The position numbers and the translations under genes are program-made. The notes beneath the pieces are model-generated. The model saw nothing but the letters and a program-made list of their open reading frames with translations, had not been told where the DNA came from and did no database searches. From an uncultured Polaribacter sp. (GTDB lineage: Bacteria; Bacteroidota; Bacteroidia; Flavobacteriales; Flavobacteriaceae), in the NCBI GenBank assembly GCA_947497755.1, contig CANMHT010000005.1, positions 124,001 to 188,000 on the forward strand: DNA of 64,000 bases, given 5' to 3'. This document shows positions 1-8,319 of the stretch, in pieces. Every line of letters begins with the position of its first letter. Within the stretch, counting starts at the first letter, position 1.

Positions 1-42
1 ATGAAAGATACAAAACGATTGGATGAGCAAGCAACTTCATAA
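1..42 (+). CDS. Possible 3' end of an upstream gene (partial)
   Basis: An open frame runs from the first base to a TAA at 40-42 and overlaps the start of the next gene by 20 bases. This is how the tail of an upstream gene in the same operon would look. Only 13 codons are visible, so the product cannot be named. It may equally be chance. Confidence 0.3.
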   Translation: MKDTKRLDEQATS

Positions 43-661
43 ATACAGTAAAGAAGAGGAGCGATTAAATGTGTGGTCTCATGCTTTTGGATTGGCTTTA
101 AGCATTATTGTTTTTCCTTTTTTAGTAGTAAAAGCATTGCATTTTAATGGTTTTTGGAAACCTGCTAGTATCATTATTTTTGCAGTCAGTTTGATTGTTT
201 TATACGCGGCATCTACTTTTTATCATGCTGCAACCATTCATAAGCTTAGAAGAAGATTAAACATTTTTGACCATGCAGCTATTTATGTGCTAATAGCAGG
301 TACTTATTCGCCATTTACACTTATAACATTGGAAGGAGAAACAGGTTGGATTATTTTTTGTTTAACTTGGTCATTTGCTCTTGTTGGAGTTGTACTAAAA
401 CTTTTTTTTACAGGAAGATTTGATAAGCTATCAACGATAATGTATGTACTGATGGGATGGCAAATTATTTTTGCAATTAACCCACTATTAGAACAGTTAT
501 CAGAAGAAGGAGTTTTCTGGTTATTTTCTGGAGGAGTTTTTTATACTGTAGGAGCAATTTTATATTCTATAAAAAAGATTCCTTACAATCATGCTATCTT
601 TCACTTGTTTGTTTTATTAGGTAGCTTCTCACACTTTATTTCTATTTATTTTTACTGTTGA
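23..661 (+). CDS. PAQR / hemolysin III (TrhA, YqfA) family membrane protein
   Basis: The 212-residue protein has about seven hydrophobic membrane segments, the usual length and layout of the hemolysin III branch of the PAQR receptor superfamily. Family hallmarks are visible: the N-terminal YSxxEExxN stretch followed by a His (residues 8-20), the SxFYH motif near residues 64-68, an HAAIYxLIAGTYSPF segment near 84-98, and paired histidines in the last segment (NHAIFH and SHF, near 189-205). These His and Ser/Asp residues form the metal site in PAQR proteins. Despite the name, a haemolytic role is not established for the family; membrane-energy or fatty-acid homeostasis has been proposed for bacterial members. 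The ATG at 23 is the only good start, because an in-frame stop lies just upstream at 2-4. Confidence 0.88.
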   Translation: MSKQLHKYSKEEERLNVWSHAFGLALSIIVFPFLVVKALHFNGFWKPASIIIFAVSLIVLYAASTFYHAATIHKLRRRLNIFDHAAIYVLIAGTYSPFTLITLEGETGWIIFCLTWSFALVGVVLKLFFTGRFDKLSTIMYVLMGWQIIFAINPLLEQLSEEGVFWLFSGGVFYTVGAILYSIKKIPYNHAIFHLFVLLGSFSHFISIYFYC

Positions 662-668
662 TACAACT

Positions 669-694
669 AGGTATATTTACCTGTTTTTATTTTT
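669..694 (+). terminator. Weak terminator-like hairpin
   Basis: A 5-bp stem, AGGTA/TACCT with loop TATT, is followed by two T-runs just after the PAQR gene. The stem is short, so termination here is only plausible. Confidence 0.4.
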
Positions 695-848
695 ATAGAA
701 AAAAAATATAGCATAAATCAATTTTAAAGTGACTTATGTTAACAAATATTTATCAAAGTATTAAATATTTTGAATTTCTTTCAGTAAAAATGAAGTTTTC
801 TTAATCTATATTAAATTAATAGGGTATTTGGTAAAATAAATGTAATTA

Positions 849-880
849 TTTGCTAATCAGTAAAAAAGAAATTATATTTG
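849..880 (+). promoter_or_regulatory. Bacteroidota-type promoter for candidate small RNA
   Basis: A perfect -7 box TATATTTG (873-880) lies 20 bases after a TTTG (849-852). This matches the Bacteroidota TTTG...TAnnTTTG promoter. No protein gene follows on this strand, but a terminator does at 967-993. Confidence 0.6.
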
Positions 881-885
881 TGGTC

Positions 886-993
886 TTGAATGACTAGACA
901 ATTTTTTAATTGTTTTTTCGTTTAAGGTAAATAAATCTTATTTAGGGGGTAGGTTTATTAAATTTCCTCGAGCTTTTTGTTCGAGGTTTTTTT
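886..993 (+). ncRNA. Candidate small RNA, about 105 nt
   Basis: The stretch between a good promoter (849-880) and an intrinsic terminator (967-993) has no sizeable ORF on the plus strand. It holds a perfect 7-bp hairpin at 928-944 (TAAATAA, loop ATC, TTATTTA), then a G-rich TTAGGGGGTAGG segment (942-953), then the terminator stem. Expected size is about 105 nt. The only ORF is an 11-codon frame at 890-925. I cannot match it to a named RNA family. The Flavo-1 motif or another Flavobacteria-specific RNA should be tested. The start position is inferred from the -7 box. Confidence 0.5.
967..993 (+). terminator. Intrinsic terminator
   Basis: The stem CCTCGA (967-972) pairs with TCGAGG (982-987) and is followed by seven T residues. 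The T-run is on the plus strand, so it terminates rightward transcription, that is the candidate small RNA, rather than the leftward CYTH gene. Confidence 0.75.
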
Positions 994-1465
994 ATGCCCA
1001 TAAATTAAAGGGAAATTTGCTTAAAGAAGAGTTGTAATATTGAACTTCTCCTGTTACTTCTTTAGAAACCCAGGTTGGTTTCTCAAAACTTTCATTTTCT
1101 GAGTTTAGTTCAACTTCAGCAACAATTAACCCATGATTCTCTGCTAAGAATTCGTCTACTTCAAAAATATGTTGTTTGCTTTTTATATAGTATCTGTTTT
1201 TTTCAATTACTGTTTTTTCTGCAAGGAGTAGTAGTTCTTGAGCTTCTTTTACAGCTATTTCCTTTTCCCATTCAAAACGTATGGTACCTTTCTCATTTGA
1301 TTTTCCTTTTATGGTTAAAAACCCCTTGTTATCTAAAATTCTAATGCGTACAGTTCTTTCTTTATCAGAATTTAAAAAGCCTTGTTTGATATAGCTTTTT
1401 TTAAAAGCTTCTTGTTTAAAAGAGTTATTTTTTACTAAAAATTTACGTTCTATTTCCAACCCCAT
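992..1465 (-). CDS. CYTH domain protein (inorganic triphosphatase / adenylate cyclase-like)
   Basis: A 157-residue stand-alone CYTH protein. The diagnostic ExExK motif is at residues 4-8 (E4, E6, K8), followed by the beta-strand pattern of a triphosphate tunnel: alternating charged residues in VRIRI, FLTIKG and RFEWEKEI, and an acidic EVDEF near 101-105. Short bacterial CYTH proteins usually hydrolyse inorganic triphosphate with a metal ion; cyclase activity is known only in a few. The product is cytosolic, with no signal peptide. The gene is transcribed leftward, divergent from porZ, and its stop overlaps the T-run of the terminator of the candidate small RNA. Which substrate it uses cannot be told from sequence. 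Confidence 0.88.
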   Translation of the reverse strand: MGLEIERKFLVKNNSFKQEAFKKSYIKQGFLNSDKERTVRIRILDNKGFLTIKGKSNEKGTIRFEWEKEIAVKEAQELLLLAEKTVIEKNRYYIKSKQHIFEVDEFLAENHGLIVAEVELNSENESFEKPTWVSKEVTGEVQYYNSSLSKFPFNLWA

Positions 1466-1528
1466 ATATTCGCTCTGTTTTTTTGTACTAATGTATTGCT
1501 TTTTATCGTTATTGTTACAATTATTAGA

Positions 1529-1536
1529 TATCTTTG
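1529..1536 (+). promoter_or_regulatory. -7 promoter box for porZ operon
   Basis: TATCTTTG matches TAnnTTTG exactly and ends 21 bases before the porZ start. I see no convincing -33 element at the expected distance. Confidence 0.6.
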
Positions 1537-1557
1537 AATTATTAATTTATCATATTT

Positions 1558-3879
1558 ATGAAAAAAATCAACTGGTTTTTTCTATTTCTCATTCCGTTTA
1601 TTTCTTTTTCTCAAACAGATTTTAGCGATAGGTGGGAAGATTTTTATTCATACAATAACGTAAAAGATTTTGTTAGCGTTAATGATGTTATTTATGCGCT
1701 AGCAGATAACGCTGTATTTGCCTATACAATTAGTTCTGGAGAAACAGAAAAACTTTCTTCGATAAACGGTTTTTCTGGTGAAACTACTTCTGCAATTCAT
1801 TTTAATAACACCAATAAGAGATTAGTAATTGGTTATGAAACAGGCTTGTTAGAAATACTTAACGAAGATAATTCTATTCATATTTCTGCAGATATTGTCA
1901 GCTTTAATCAATCAGGAGATAAAAGTATTAACCATATCTCTGAGTTTAATGATAAACTGTATTTATCTACGCCTTTTGCTATTGTAGTATACGATATTGC
2001 TAAGTTAGAATTTGGTGACACATATTTTATCGGAGCAGGTTCTTCTGATGTTAAAGTGTATCAAACACTTATAGCAAACAATCAAATTTATGCTGCAACA
2101 GAAAATGGAATTTATCAAGCAGATTTATCCAATTCTAACCTAATAGATTTTAATAATTGGCAGTTAATTTTTAATGGTGATTTTTCTGCAATTACACAAT
2201 TTAACGGTACTATTTATGTGGCTGGAGCTTCTACAGTTTATCGAATAAATGGAAATACTTTAGAGACAGTAAAAACACTTCCATCAACGGTTTTAAGTTT
2301 AAAAAATGATCAACAGTATTTAGTGGCAACCAACCAAAAGGAAGCTTTTGTTTACAACACATCACTTACAGAAGTATTTAGAAGTGCTGTAACTGTTGCA
2401 AATGATTACAATTTAAATTCAGCTGTTACTCATGGAAATTTGTTGTATTTAAATACTCAAGAATTCGGAATATTAAGAACACCAATTACGAGTCAAAATT
2501 TTACAGAAATTCACCCTAAAGGACCATTGTCTAACAGTGTTTTTTCTATGGCTTCTCTTAAAAACAATATTTGGTTTGTGTATGGTGGTTATAGTGCAGC
2601 ATATGTACCCACAGGAAACTTAAAAGGTTTTAGTCATTACAATGGTTCAGATTGGATAAATACAGCACTAAATAGTACATTTCCTATTTTTGATTTGGTA
2701 CATGTTACCATAGATCCTGATCATGATAATCGAGTTTTTATTAGCTCTTTTTCTGATACGAATTCTGGAAATATTTTATCAGGAGGTGGACTTTTAGAGG
2801 TGGTAGACGATAATATTACTACGTTTTATCACTCACAGAACAGTCCGTTAGAAGATTTATTTCCTACAAACCCGAATAGAATTACAACTAGGATTAGCGG
2901 AACTGTTTTTGATACTCAAGGAAACTTATGGGTAACTGATGCTTTGGGAACTAATAAGTTAAAAAAGAGAACAAGCGGAGGTACTTGGCAAAGTTTTGAC
3001 TTAAGAAGTTTGCAAACAAATTCTGCACAAGAAGTCAATATCATTCAAATAGATAAAACCAATAGTTTATGGATAGGAACCAGAAGAAATGGGGCTTATG
3101 TTTATAATGAAACTGGAGATAGAAAAAGAGCATTAACAACAGAACCAACAAAAGGAAGTTTACCACATGCTAATGTAAGAACAATCGCTGTAGATAATAA
3201 TAACAGAATTTGGCTGGGAACACAGTCTGGTATGGTAGTTTATAATAATGCTAGTGGTCTTTTTGATGCAACGATTTATGATGCAGAGCCAATTATTATT
3301 TTAGATGATGGAATTCCTAAAAAATTATTAGGAGATCAAACCATTAATTCAATTGCTATTGATGGAGCCGATAATAAATGGTTTGGTACGGATAATGGAG
3401 GTGTTTTATATACCAACCCAAACGGACAAACAACATTGGCAAGTTTTAATAAAGACAATTCGCCATTACCATCTAATAAAATTTTAAAAATAAGCGTAGA
3501 TAAATCTACCGGAAAAGTATTTTTTGCGACTGATAAAGGAGTTGTTGCTTACAATAGTAATGTTGCAAGTTTTGGAGATGAATTAGCTGATGTTTATGCG
3601 TATCCTAACCCTGCGTTAAAAAAGCACCAAACCATTACAATTGATGGTAAAAATGGCAAACACTTACCTAAAGGAACCAATGTAAAAATATTAGATGTTG
3701 CTGGGAATTTAGTATACGAAACAAATGTAGTAGAAGGACAACAATTACAAGGAGGTAAAGTTGTTTGGGATAAGAAAAATTTAGCAGGAAATTTTGTGGC
3801 TTCAGGTATTTATATTGTTTTATTAACCAATGAAGATGCTTCTGAAACTAGCTCTACCAAAATAGCAATTATTAATTAA
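1558..3879 (+). CDS. porZ: Type IX secretion system protein PorZ
   Basis: A 773-residue exported protein with signal peptide MKKINWFFLFLIPFISFSQ. Repeated propeller blades follow (many LWIGTRRNGAYVYN- and KWFGTDNGGVLY-like two-component-regulator-propeller repeats, residues about 30-680). It ends in a T9SS type A sorting domain that starts at the YPNP near residue 681 and closes with a KIAIIN-like strand. PorZ is part of the cell-surface attachment complex (PorU-PorV-PorQ-PorZ) that cleaves sorting signals and hands substrates to anionic lipopolysaccharide in Porphyromonas. The length, the propeller-plus-CTD layout and the position directly before recO are all typical of flavobacterial porZ. 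It is the first gene of a porZ-recO-TonB receptor operon; recO starts 2 bases after its stop. Confidence 0.9.
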   Translation: MKKINWFFLFLIPFISFSQTDFSDRWEDFYSYNNVKDFVSVNDVIYALADNAVFAYTISSGETEKLSSINGFSGETTSAIHFNNTNKRLVIGYETGLLEILNEDNSIHISADIVSFNQSGDKSINHISEFNDKLYLSTPFAIVVYDIAKLEFGDTYFIGAGSSDVKVYQTLIANNQIYAATENGIYQADLSNSNLIDFNNWQLIFNGDFSAITQFNGTIYVAGASTVYRINGNTLETVKTLPSTVLSLKNDQQYLVATNQKEAFVYNTSLTEVFRSAVTVANDYNLNSAVTHGNLLYLNTQEFGILRTPITSQNFTEIHPKGPLSNSVFSMASLKNNIWFVYGGYSAAYVPTGNLKGFSHYNGSDWINTALNSTFPIFDLVHVTIDPDHDNRVFISSFSDTNSGNILSGGGLLEVVDDNITTFYHSQNSPLEDLFPTNPNRITTRISGTVFDTQGNLWVTDALGTNKLKKRTSGGTWQSFDLRSLQTNSAQEVNIIQIDKTNSLWIGTRRNGAYVYNETGDRKRALTTEPTKGSLPHANVRTIAVDNNNRIWLGTQSGMVVYNNASGLFDATIYDAEPIIILDDGIPKKLLGDQTINSIAIDGADNKWFGTDNGGVLYTNPNGQTTLASFNKDNSPLPSNKILKISVDKSTGKVFFATDKGVVAYNSNVASFGDELADVYAYPNPALKKHQTITIDGKNGKHLPKGTNVKILDVAGNLVYETNVVEGQQLQGGKVVWDKKNLAGNFVASGIYIVLLTNEDASETSSTKIAIIN

Positions 3880-3881
3880 CA

Positions 3882-4604
3882 ATGGCAATTATCAATACAA
3901 AGGCAATTGTATTTTCATCATTAAAATATGGTGATACAAGCTTAATTGTTAAGTGCTTTACCTTAAAAGAAGGTATAAAAACCTACTTAATTAAAGGAAT
4001 ATTAAAGGCTAAAAAAGGAAAAATTAAAGCAGCATATTTTCAACCATTAACCCAATTAGTTATTAATGCTAACCACAATAATAAAGGGAATTTAAATAGC
4101 TTAAAAGAAGTACATGTTGTTCATCCATATAAAAGCATCTATCAAAACATTTTTAAGCAAACAATTGTATTATTTTTATCAGATGTATTAAGTACTTGTG
4201 TTCAAGAAGAAGAAGAAAATAGCTCTTTATTTTCTTATATAGAAACCTCTTTAATTTGGTTAGATACTCATGATGAAATTTCTAATTTCCATTTAATTTT
4301 TCTATTTAATTTATCTAAGTATTTAGGATTTTATCCAGATCTTTCAGAAACATCAGGAGACTATTTTAATTTATTAGAAGGACGCTTTCAATTTAAATCT
4401 TTAGAGAAAGAGACGATAACAGGTAGTGATTTAATACAATTTAAAAAGCTGTTAGGCACAAATTTTGATACCATAGATTCAGTAAAATTTAGCAAAAGAG
4501 AAAGACAGCAAGTATTAAGTATAATAATTCGTTATTTTGAATTACATTTGGACGGATTTAGAACTCCTAAATCTTTAGGGGTTTTAGAAACAGTATTTAG
4601 TTGA
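3882..4604 (+). CDS. recO: DNA repair protein RecO
   Basis: A 240-residue cytosolic protein. The N-terminal OB-fold (residues 1-80) carries the typical TKAIVFSSLKYGDTSLIVKCFT opening, split by the family's GxxSLIV core. A helical C-terminal region follows (85-230) with an FxLxKYLGFYPDLS segment characteristic of Bacteroidota RecO. RecO binds single-stranded DNA and SSB and loads RecA in the RecFOR recombinational repair pathway. The N-terminal strand after the OB core is rich in Lys. The stop codon TGA overlaps the ATG of the TonB receptor gene by one base, so the two are translationally coupled. Confidence 0.93.
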   Translation: MAIINTKAIVFSSLKYGDTSLIVKCFTLKEGIKTYLIKGILKAKKGKIKAAYFQPLTQLVINANHNNKGNLNSLKEVHVVHPYKSIYQNIFKQTIVLFLSDVLSTCVQEEEENSSLFSYIETSLIWLDTHDEISNFHLIFLFNLSKYLGFYPDLSETSGDYFNLLEGRFQFKSLEKETITGSDLIQFKKLLGTNFDTIDSVKFSKRERQQVLSIIIRYFELHLDGFRTPKSLGVLETVFS

Positions 4605-7060
4605 TGAAGAGAGTATTAGCGTTATTTTTAATTGTATTTAGTGGTGCCATCTTTGGACAAACAGTAACTGTTATTGATGATGAAAAAGGATTTCCTGTAA
4701 AAGGAGCTTTGATTTATAGTAAGAGTTTAAATGTTTCTAGTGTAACCAATGATCAAGGTAAAGCGGATTTATCTTCTTTTTCTAATACGGGAACTATCGT
4801 AATTTCTCATGTTTCTTATACCAATTACACGACTTCAAAAAAGGATTTAAAAAGAAAAAAATATCGAGTTTCTTTACTTAAAAAAACAGCACAGTTAGAC
4901 GAAATTGTATTATCTGTTTTTAAGAACAAAGAAAAATCTAGAAGAATTGCTGAACAAATCGTTGCCTTAACTAAAGACGACATCTTTAAAGAATCTCCAC
5001 AAACTTCTGCAGATTTATTAGCTTCTGTACCAGGAATTAAAGTGCAAAAGTCTCAATTTGGTGGAGGTAGCCCTGTGTTAAGAGGAATGGAATCGAATAG
5101 AGTTTTATTAGTTGTAGATGGTGTAAGATTAAACAATGCAATTTATAGAAAAGGACATTTGCAAAATTCTATTACAGTTTCTCCATCTCTTTTAGAACGT
5201 ACAGAAATTGTATTTGGACCATCATCTGTAATTTATGGATCCGATGCTTTAGGAGGTGTGATTCATTACTATACAAAAACACCAAAAACATCAGAAAAAG
5301 AAGAAGTAAAAAGTGACTTCTTTTCAAGATTTGGAACAGTAAATCAAGAAGTAACAACCAATGTTTCTGCTGAATTACGATTTAAAAAATGGGCTTCATT
5401 TACAAGTATTTCTTATAGCTCTTTTGGAGATTTGCAAATGGGTAAAAGACGTTCTCATGGTTTTTCGGATTGGGGATTAGTGCCTAATTATTCAGAAAAT
5501 ATTAATGATCATTACTTTGCCAATCCTACGGTAAATTCTGATCCAACCATACAGAGAAATACAGGATATACACAAACAGATATTTTGCAAAAGTTTTACC
5601 TGCCTTTATCAGAAAAAACAAGCTTAAATATCAACTTACAATATTCTACATCATCAGATATTCCAAGGTTTGATAGATTAACAGAATTAAAATCTGGGAG
5701 TTTAAAATTTGCAGAGTGGTATTATGGACCACAAAAACGTTTTTTAGCAGCTACGCAATTGTCTATTAATCCAGAAAAGAAATGGCTAGAAAAAGGAACT
5801 TTTACATTGGCGTATCAGAATATTAAAGAATCTAGAATTCAACGAAAATTTAATAGCTTAGATCGATTGTATAGAAATGAAAATGTAGATGTTTTTAGTA
5901 TTAATGGAGATTTTACAGTACCATTAACGAAAGATAAAAATAGAAACCTATCTTATGGATTTGAAGTTGCTTATAATGATGTTAGTTCTACTCCTGAAGG
6001 TAAAACGTTAGAAGTTTTAAACAATAAGGTTGTTGGAGTTTCTGGAACTTTTCCTGTACAGTCTCGTTTTCCTGATGGAGGAAGTAGCTATTTAAGTACA
6101 GCAGTTTATACTGATTACAGACAAGATTTAAATTCAAAATCGACCTTAAATACTGGAATTAGATTAACGAATACCAAACTAATGGCTAAGTGGATTGATC
6201 AGACCTTTATCAACCTACAACAAACAGAAATTCATTTAAAAAACTCTGCCTTAACTGCTACAATAGGTTATGTATATAAACCAACCAAAAATTGGCAAAT
6301 TAATAGTGTTATTTCTTCTGGATTTAGATCTCCCAATTTAGATGATGTAGGGAAAGTAAGAGAAAAAGCAGGTAATGTAACCTTGCCAAACATTGATTTA
6401 AAGCCAGAATTTGCTTATAGTGGGGAAATAGGGTTGCAAAAGTTTTTTAATGATAGAACCTTTAGTTTAGGCTTTAATATGTACTATACTTTACTAGATA
6501 ATTACATTACTAGAGAAGCAGATGGAACAACCATTGTTTATGATAATGAAGTAGGTAATGTTGTTAAAAATGTAAACAAAGGACGTGCTTATATTACAGG
6601 TTATACCGCAAATTATATAGGAAGATTGGACGAAAACTGGAAAACATCAGGTTTTATTACCTATACAAAAGGAAAAACATTTGATACAGATGAACCAATG
6701 TCTTCTATTCCGCCATTGTTTGGTAGGTTTGAAATTAGCTATCGTAAAAATAAAATAGAATTATCTGCTAATTATAGATTTAATGCTAAAAAAGACATTA
6801 AAGCCTATAATATTTCTGAAGGAATAGACAATCATATTCAGACACCAATTGTAGATGCCAATGCAACAGAAGCTATAGATAAATATTATGGCTCGCCTAG
6901 CTGGAGCACTTTTGGAGTAAATGGTAGGTATACTGTAAATGAAAACTTTACAGTACAAGGAACCGTTTCAAATATTTTTGATGAACATTACAAAGAGTTC
7001 GCTTCTGGAGTTTCTGCTCCAGGAAGAAACTTTGCGGTCTCTATACAAGCTAGTTTTTAA
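4604..7060 (+). CDS. TonB-dependent outer membrane receptor
   Basis: An 818-residue receptor with a signal peptide ending near FGQ (residue 18), a CarboxypepD_reg-like beta domain (about 20-95), a plug domain (about 110-225, with LLASVPGIKVQK, SPVLRGMESNRVLLVVDGVRLN and GSDALGGVIHYYT motifs) and a 22-strand-type barrel ending in aromatic F (AVSIQASF). The plug resembles siderophore/haem/vitamin receptors rather than SusC, and no SusD partner follows. The substrate is unknown. The ATG at 4604 is preferred over the TTG one codon earlier because it forms the common TGATG overlap with recO. The gene ends 8 bases from the convergent SdpI-family gene and no terminator is visible between them. Confidence 0.92.
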   Translation: MKRVLALFLIVFSGAIFGQTVTVIDDEKGFPVKGALIYSKSLNVSSVTNDQGKADLSSFSNTGTIVISHVSYTNYTTSKKDLKRKKYRVSLLKKTAQLDEIVLSVFKNKEKSRRIAEQIVALTKDDIFKESPQTSADLLASVPGIKVQKSQFGGGSPVLRGMESNRVLLVVDGVRLNNAIYRKGHLQNSITVSPSLLERTEIVFGPSSVIYGSDALGGVIHYYTKTPKTSEKEEVKSDFFSRFGTVNQEVTTNVSAELRFKKWASFTSISYSSFGDLQMGKRRSHGFSDWGLVPNYSENINDHYFANPTVNSDPTIQRNTGYTQTDILQKFYLPLSEKTSLNINLQYSTSSDIPRFDRLTELKSGSLKFAEWYYGPQKRFLAATQLSINPEKKWLEKGTFTLAYQNIKESRIQRKFNSLDRLYRNENVDVFSINGDFTVPLTKDKNRNLSYGFEVAYNDVSSTPEGKTLEVLNNKVVGVSGTFPVQSRFPDGGSSYLSTAVYTDYRQDLNSKSTLNTGIRLTNTKLMAKWIDQTFINLQQTEIHLKNSALTATIGYVYKPTKNWQINSVISSGFRSPNLDDVGKVREKAGNVTLPNIDLKPEFAYSGEIGLQKFFNDRTFSLGFNMYYTLLDNYITREADGTTIVYDNEVGNVVKNVNKGRAYITGYTANYIGRLDENWKTSGFITYTKGKTFDTDEPMSSIPPLFGRFEISYRKNKIELSANYRFNAKKDIKAYNISEGIDNHIQTPIVDANATEAIDKYYGSPSWSTFGVNGRYTVNENFTVQGTVSNIFDEHYKEFASGVSAPGRNFAVSIQASF

Positions 7061-7068
7061 TCGCCTAT

Positions 7069-7419
7069 TTATTGTTTTTTTCGGTTTCCATTATCGTCAA
7101 AGTTTTGCTTAAGACCTTGTTCGGTTTTTAAAATTGCTGCACCTAAAGAAAAGAGCATAATAACCATTGGTTGCCAGTTTATTTTTCCAGAGCCAATAGA
7201 AGTTAACACCAATGCGGCAACTAATCCCATTGCAGCATACTTAATTAAAGCTGCGATAAATTCTTTGTTAGCATATTGCCAAATATCATCATTTAGCATA
7301 GATTTATTAGTTCTATAACCGTATAGTTGATTAATTTTTTTTGGCGGAAAAGCATAAAAAACAAGGCTTAAAAATAAAAGCAAACCGTTAATAGATAATA
7401 CATAGATATATGGATTCAT
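7069..7419 (-). CDS. SdpI family membrane protein
   Basis: A 116-residue protein with three hydrophobic segments (about 3-24, 58-78, 82-100) and the family signature INxLYGYRTxxSMxNxxxWxxA at residues 30-51. The Bacillus SdpI protein gives immunity to the SdpC killing factor. Short single-domain relatives like this one are common in Bacteroidota and mostly have no known role, so immunity should not be assumed. It lies 5 bases after the thioesterase gene, in one leftward operon. Confidence 0.85.
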   Translation of the reverse strand: MNPYIYVLSINGLLLFLSLVFYAFPPKKINQLYGYRTNKSMLNDDIWQYANKEFIAALIKYAAMGLVAALVLTSIGSGKINWQPMVIMLFSLGAAILKTEQGLKQNFDDNGNRKKQ

Positions 7420-7424
7420 TGAAG

Positions 7425-8291
7425 TTATTTTTTTAGAGGTCTCATTAATCCTTCTTGTGCAACTGAAGCGATTAAATCTCCCGATTTAGAATAAATATTT
7501 CCCCTAGCAAAACCTCTTGCGCCTAAAGCATTTGGAGATTCTGTTTTGTACAACATCCAGTCGTCTAAATCAAAATCTCTAAAAAACCACATTGAGTGAT
7601 CTAAGCTTGCCATTTGAGTGTTTCCAAAGTTGGCTATACTAGCATTTGGATATAAGGTTGAGTTGAGGATATTATAATCAGAAATATAGGTTAGTATTTG
7701 TTGTTTTAAGGCTAAATTCAATTCTTTTGTTTCGCCTTTTACTTTAAACCAAACATCAGAAAAAGGAGGTAAATCTTTTTTCTCTAAAGGATTTACGATA
7801 AAAGTAGGTTTGAATTCAATTGGTCGTTCTATCTCTAAAAAATGTTTTAATTTTTTAGGAAGAAAGTCGCCAAACTGAACAACCATATCATCCCAACTTA
7901 ATAGTTCTTCTGGTTGTTTAATGTTGCTTTCAAATTTTATTTGATGCTCATGACCTTCTTCTTTTTTATGAAAGGAAGCTGCCAAAATAAAAATAGTTTT
8001 ATCTCCTTGTTTTGCAGTAACTCTTCGGGTAGAAAAGCTTCCACCATCTCTCATTTTATTGACAAAATAACTAATAGGTAATTCTAAATTACCAGCTTCT
8101 AAAAAGTAAGCGTGTAAAGAATGTAAAATTCGGTGGTTATGAATGCTATTATTAGCAGCGCTTAAAGCTTGTGCTAAAACTTGCCCACCAAAAACATTCG
8201 GACTCCCAATAGTTTTACTAATTCCGATAAATTCACTTTCAGATTTTTGAGTTAGGTCAAGTACCTGAATTAATCCTTCAATAGATTTCAT
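7425..8291 (-). CDS. tesB: Acyl-CoA thioesterase II (TesB family)
   Basis: A 288-residue protein with the double hotdog fold of TesB-type thioesterases. The first half has the FGGQVLAQAL motif (residues 34-43) and the HSLHAYFL segment (57-64). The second half has the SLDHSMWFFRDFDLDDWMLY segment's catalytic Asp region, near 228-247, and a closing ARGFARGNIYSKSGDLIASVAQEGLMR block, cited here only by position (258-284). It hydrolyses acyl-CoA to free fatty acid and CoA in the cytosol. A -7 box on the minus strand at 8311-8318 lies 19 bases upstream of the ATG, within the gap to the GNAT-like gene. It may therefore be transcribed independently, together with the SdpI-family gene. Confidence 0.93.
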   Translation of the reverse strand: MKSIEGLIQVLDLTQKSESEFIGISKTIGSPNVFGGQVLAQALSAANNSIHNHRILHSLHAYFLEAGNLELPISYFVNKMRDGGSFSTRRVTAKQGDKTIFILAASFHKKEEGHEHQIKFESNIKQPEELLSWDDMVVQFGDFLPKKLKHFLEIERPIEFKPTFIVNPLEKKDLPPFSDVWFKVKGETKELNLALKQQILTYISDYNILNSTLYPNASIANFGNTQMASLDHSMWFFRDFDLDDWMLYKTESPNALGARGFARGNIYSKSGDLIASVAQEGLMRPLKK

Positions 8292-8310
8292 AAATGAGAA
8301 TTATTTTTAG

Positions 8311-8318
8311 CAAAGATA
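8311..8318 (-). promoter_or_regulatory. -7 promoter box for tesB
   Basis: On the minus strand this reads TATCTTTG, an exact TAnnTTTG match, sitting directly at the 3' end of the upstream gene (its stop is at 8320). No clear -33 element is visible. Confidence 0.5.
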
Positions 8319-8319
8319 A

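Noticed and set aside
23..661. Annotation as a haemolysin toxin
   Set aside because: The protein is a multi-pass PAQR-type membrane protein; the family name does not show lytic activity.
890..925. 11-codon ORF in the candidate small RNA
   Set aside because: It is too short to judge and has no ribosome-binding or context support; there is no downstream gene on that strand for it to regulate as a leader peptide.
1075..1344. 89-residue plus-strand ORF
   Set aside because: It is the antisense shadow of the CYTH gene, with a Leu/Phe/Gln-rich composition unlike a real protein.
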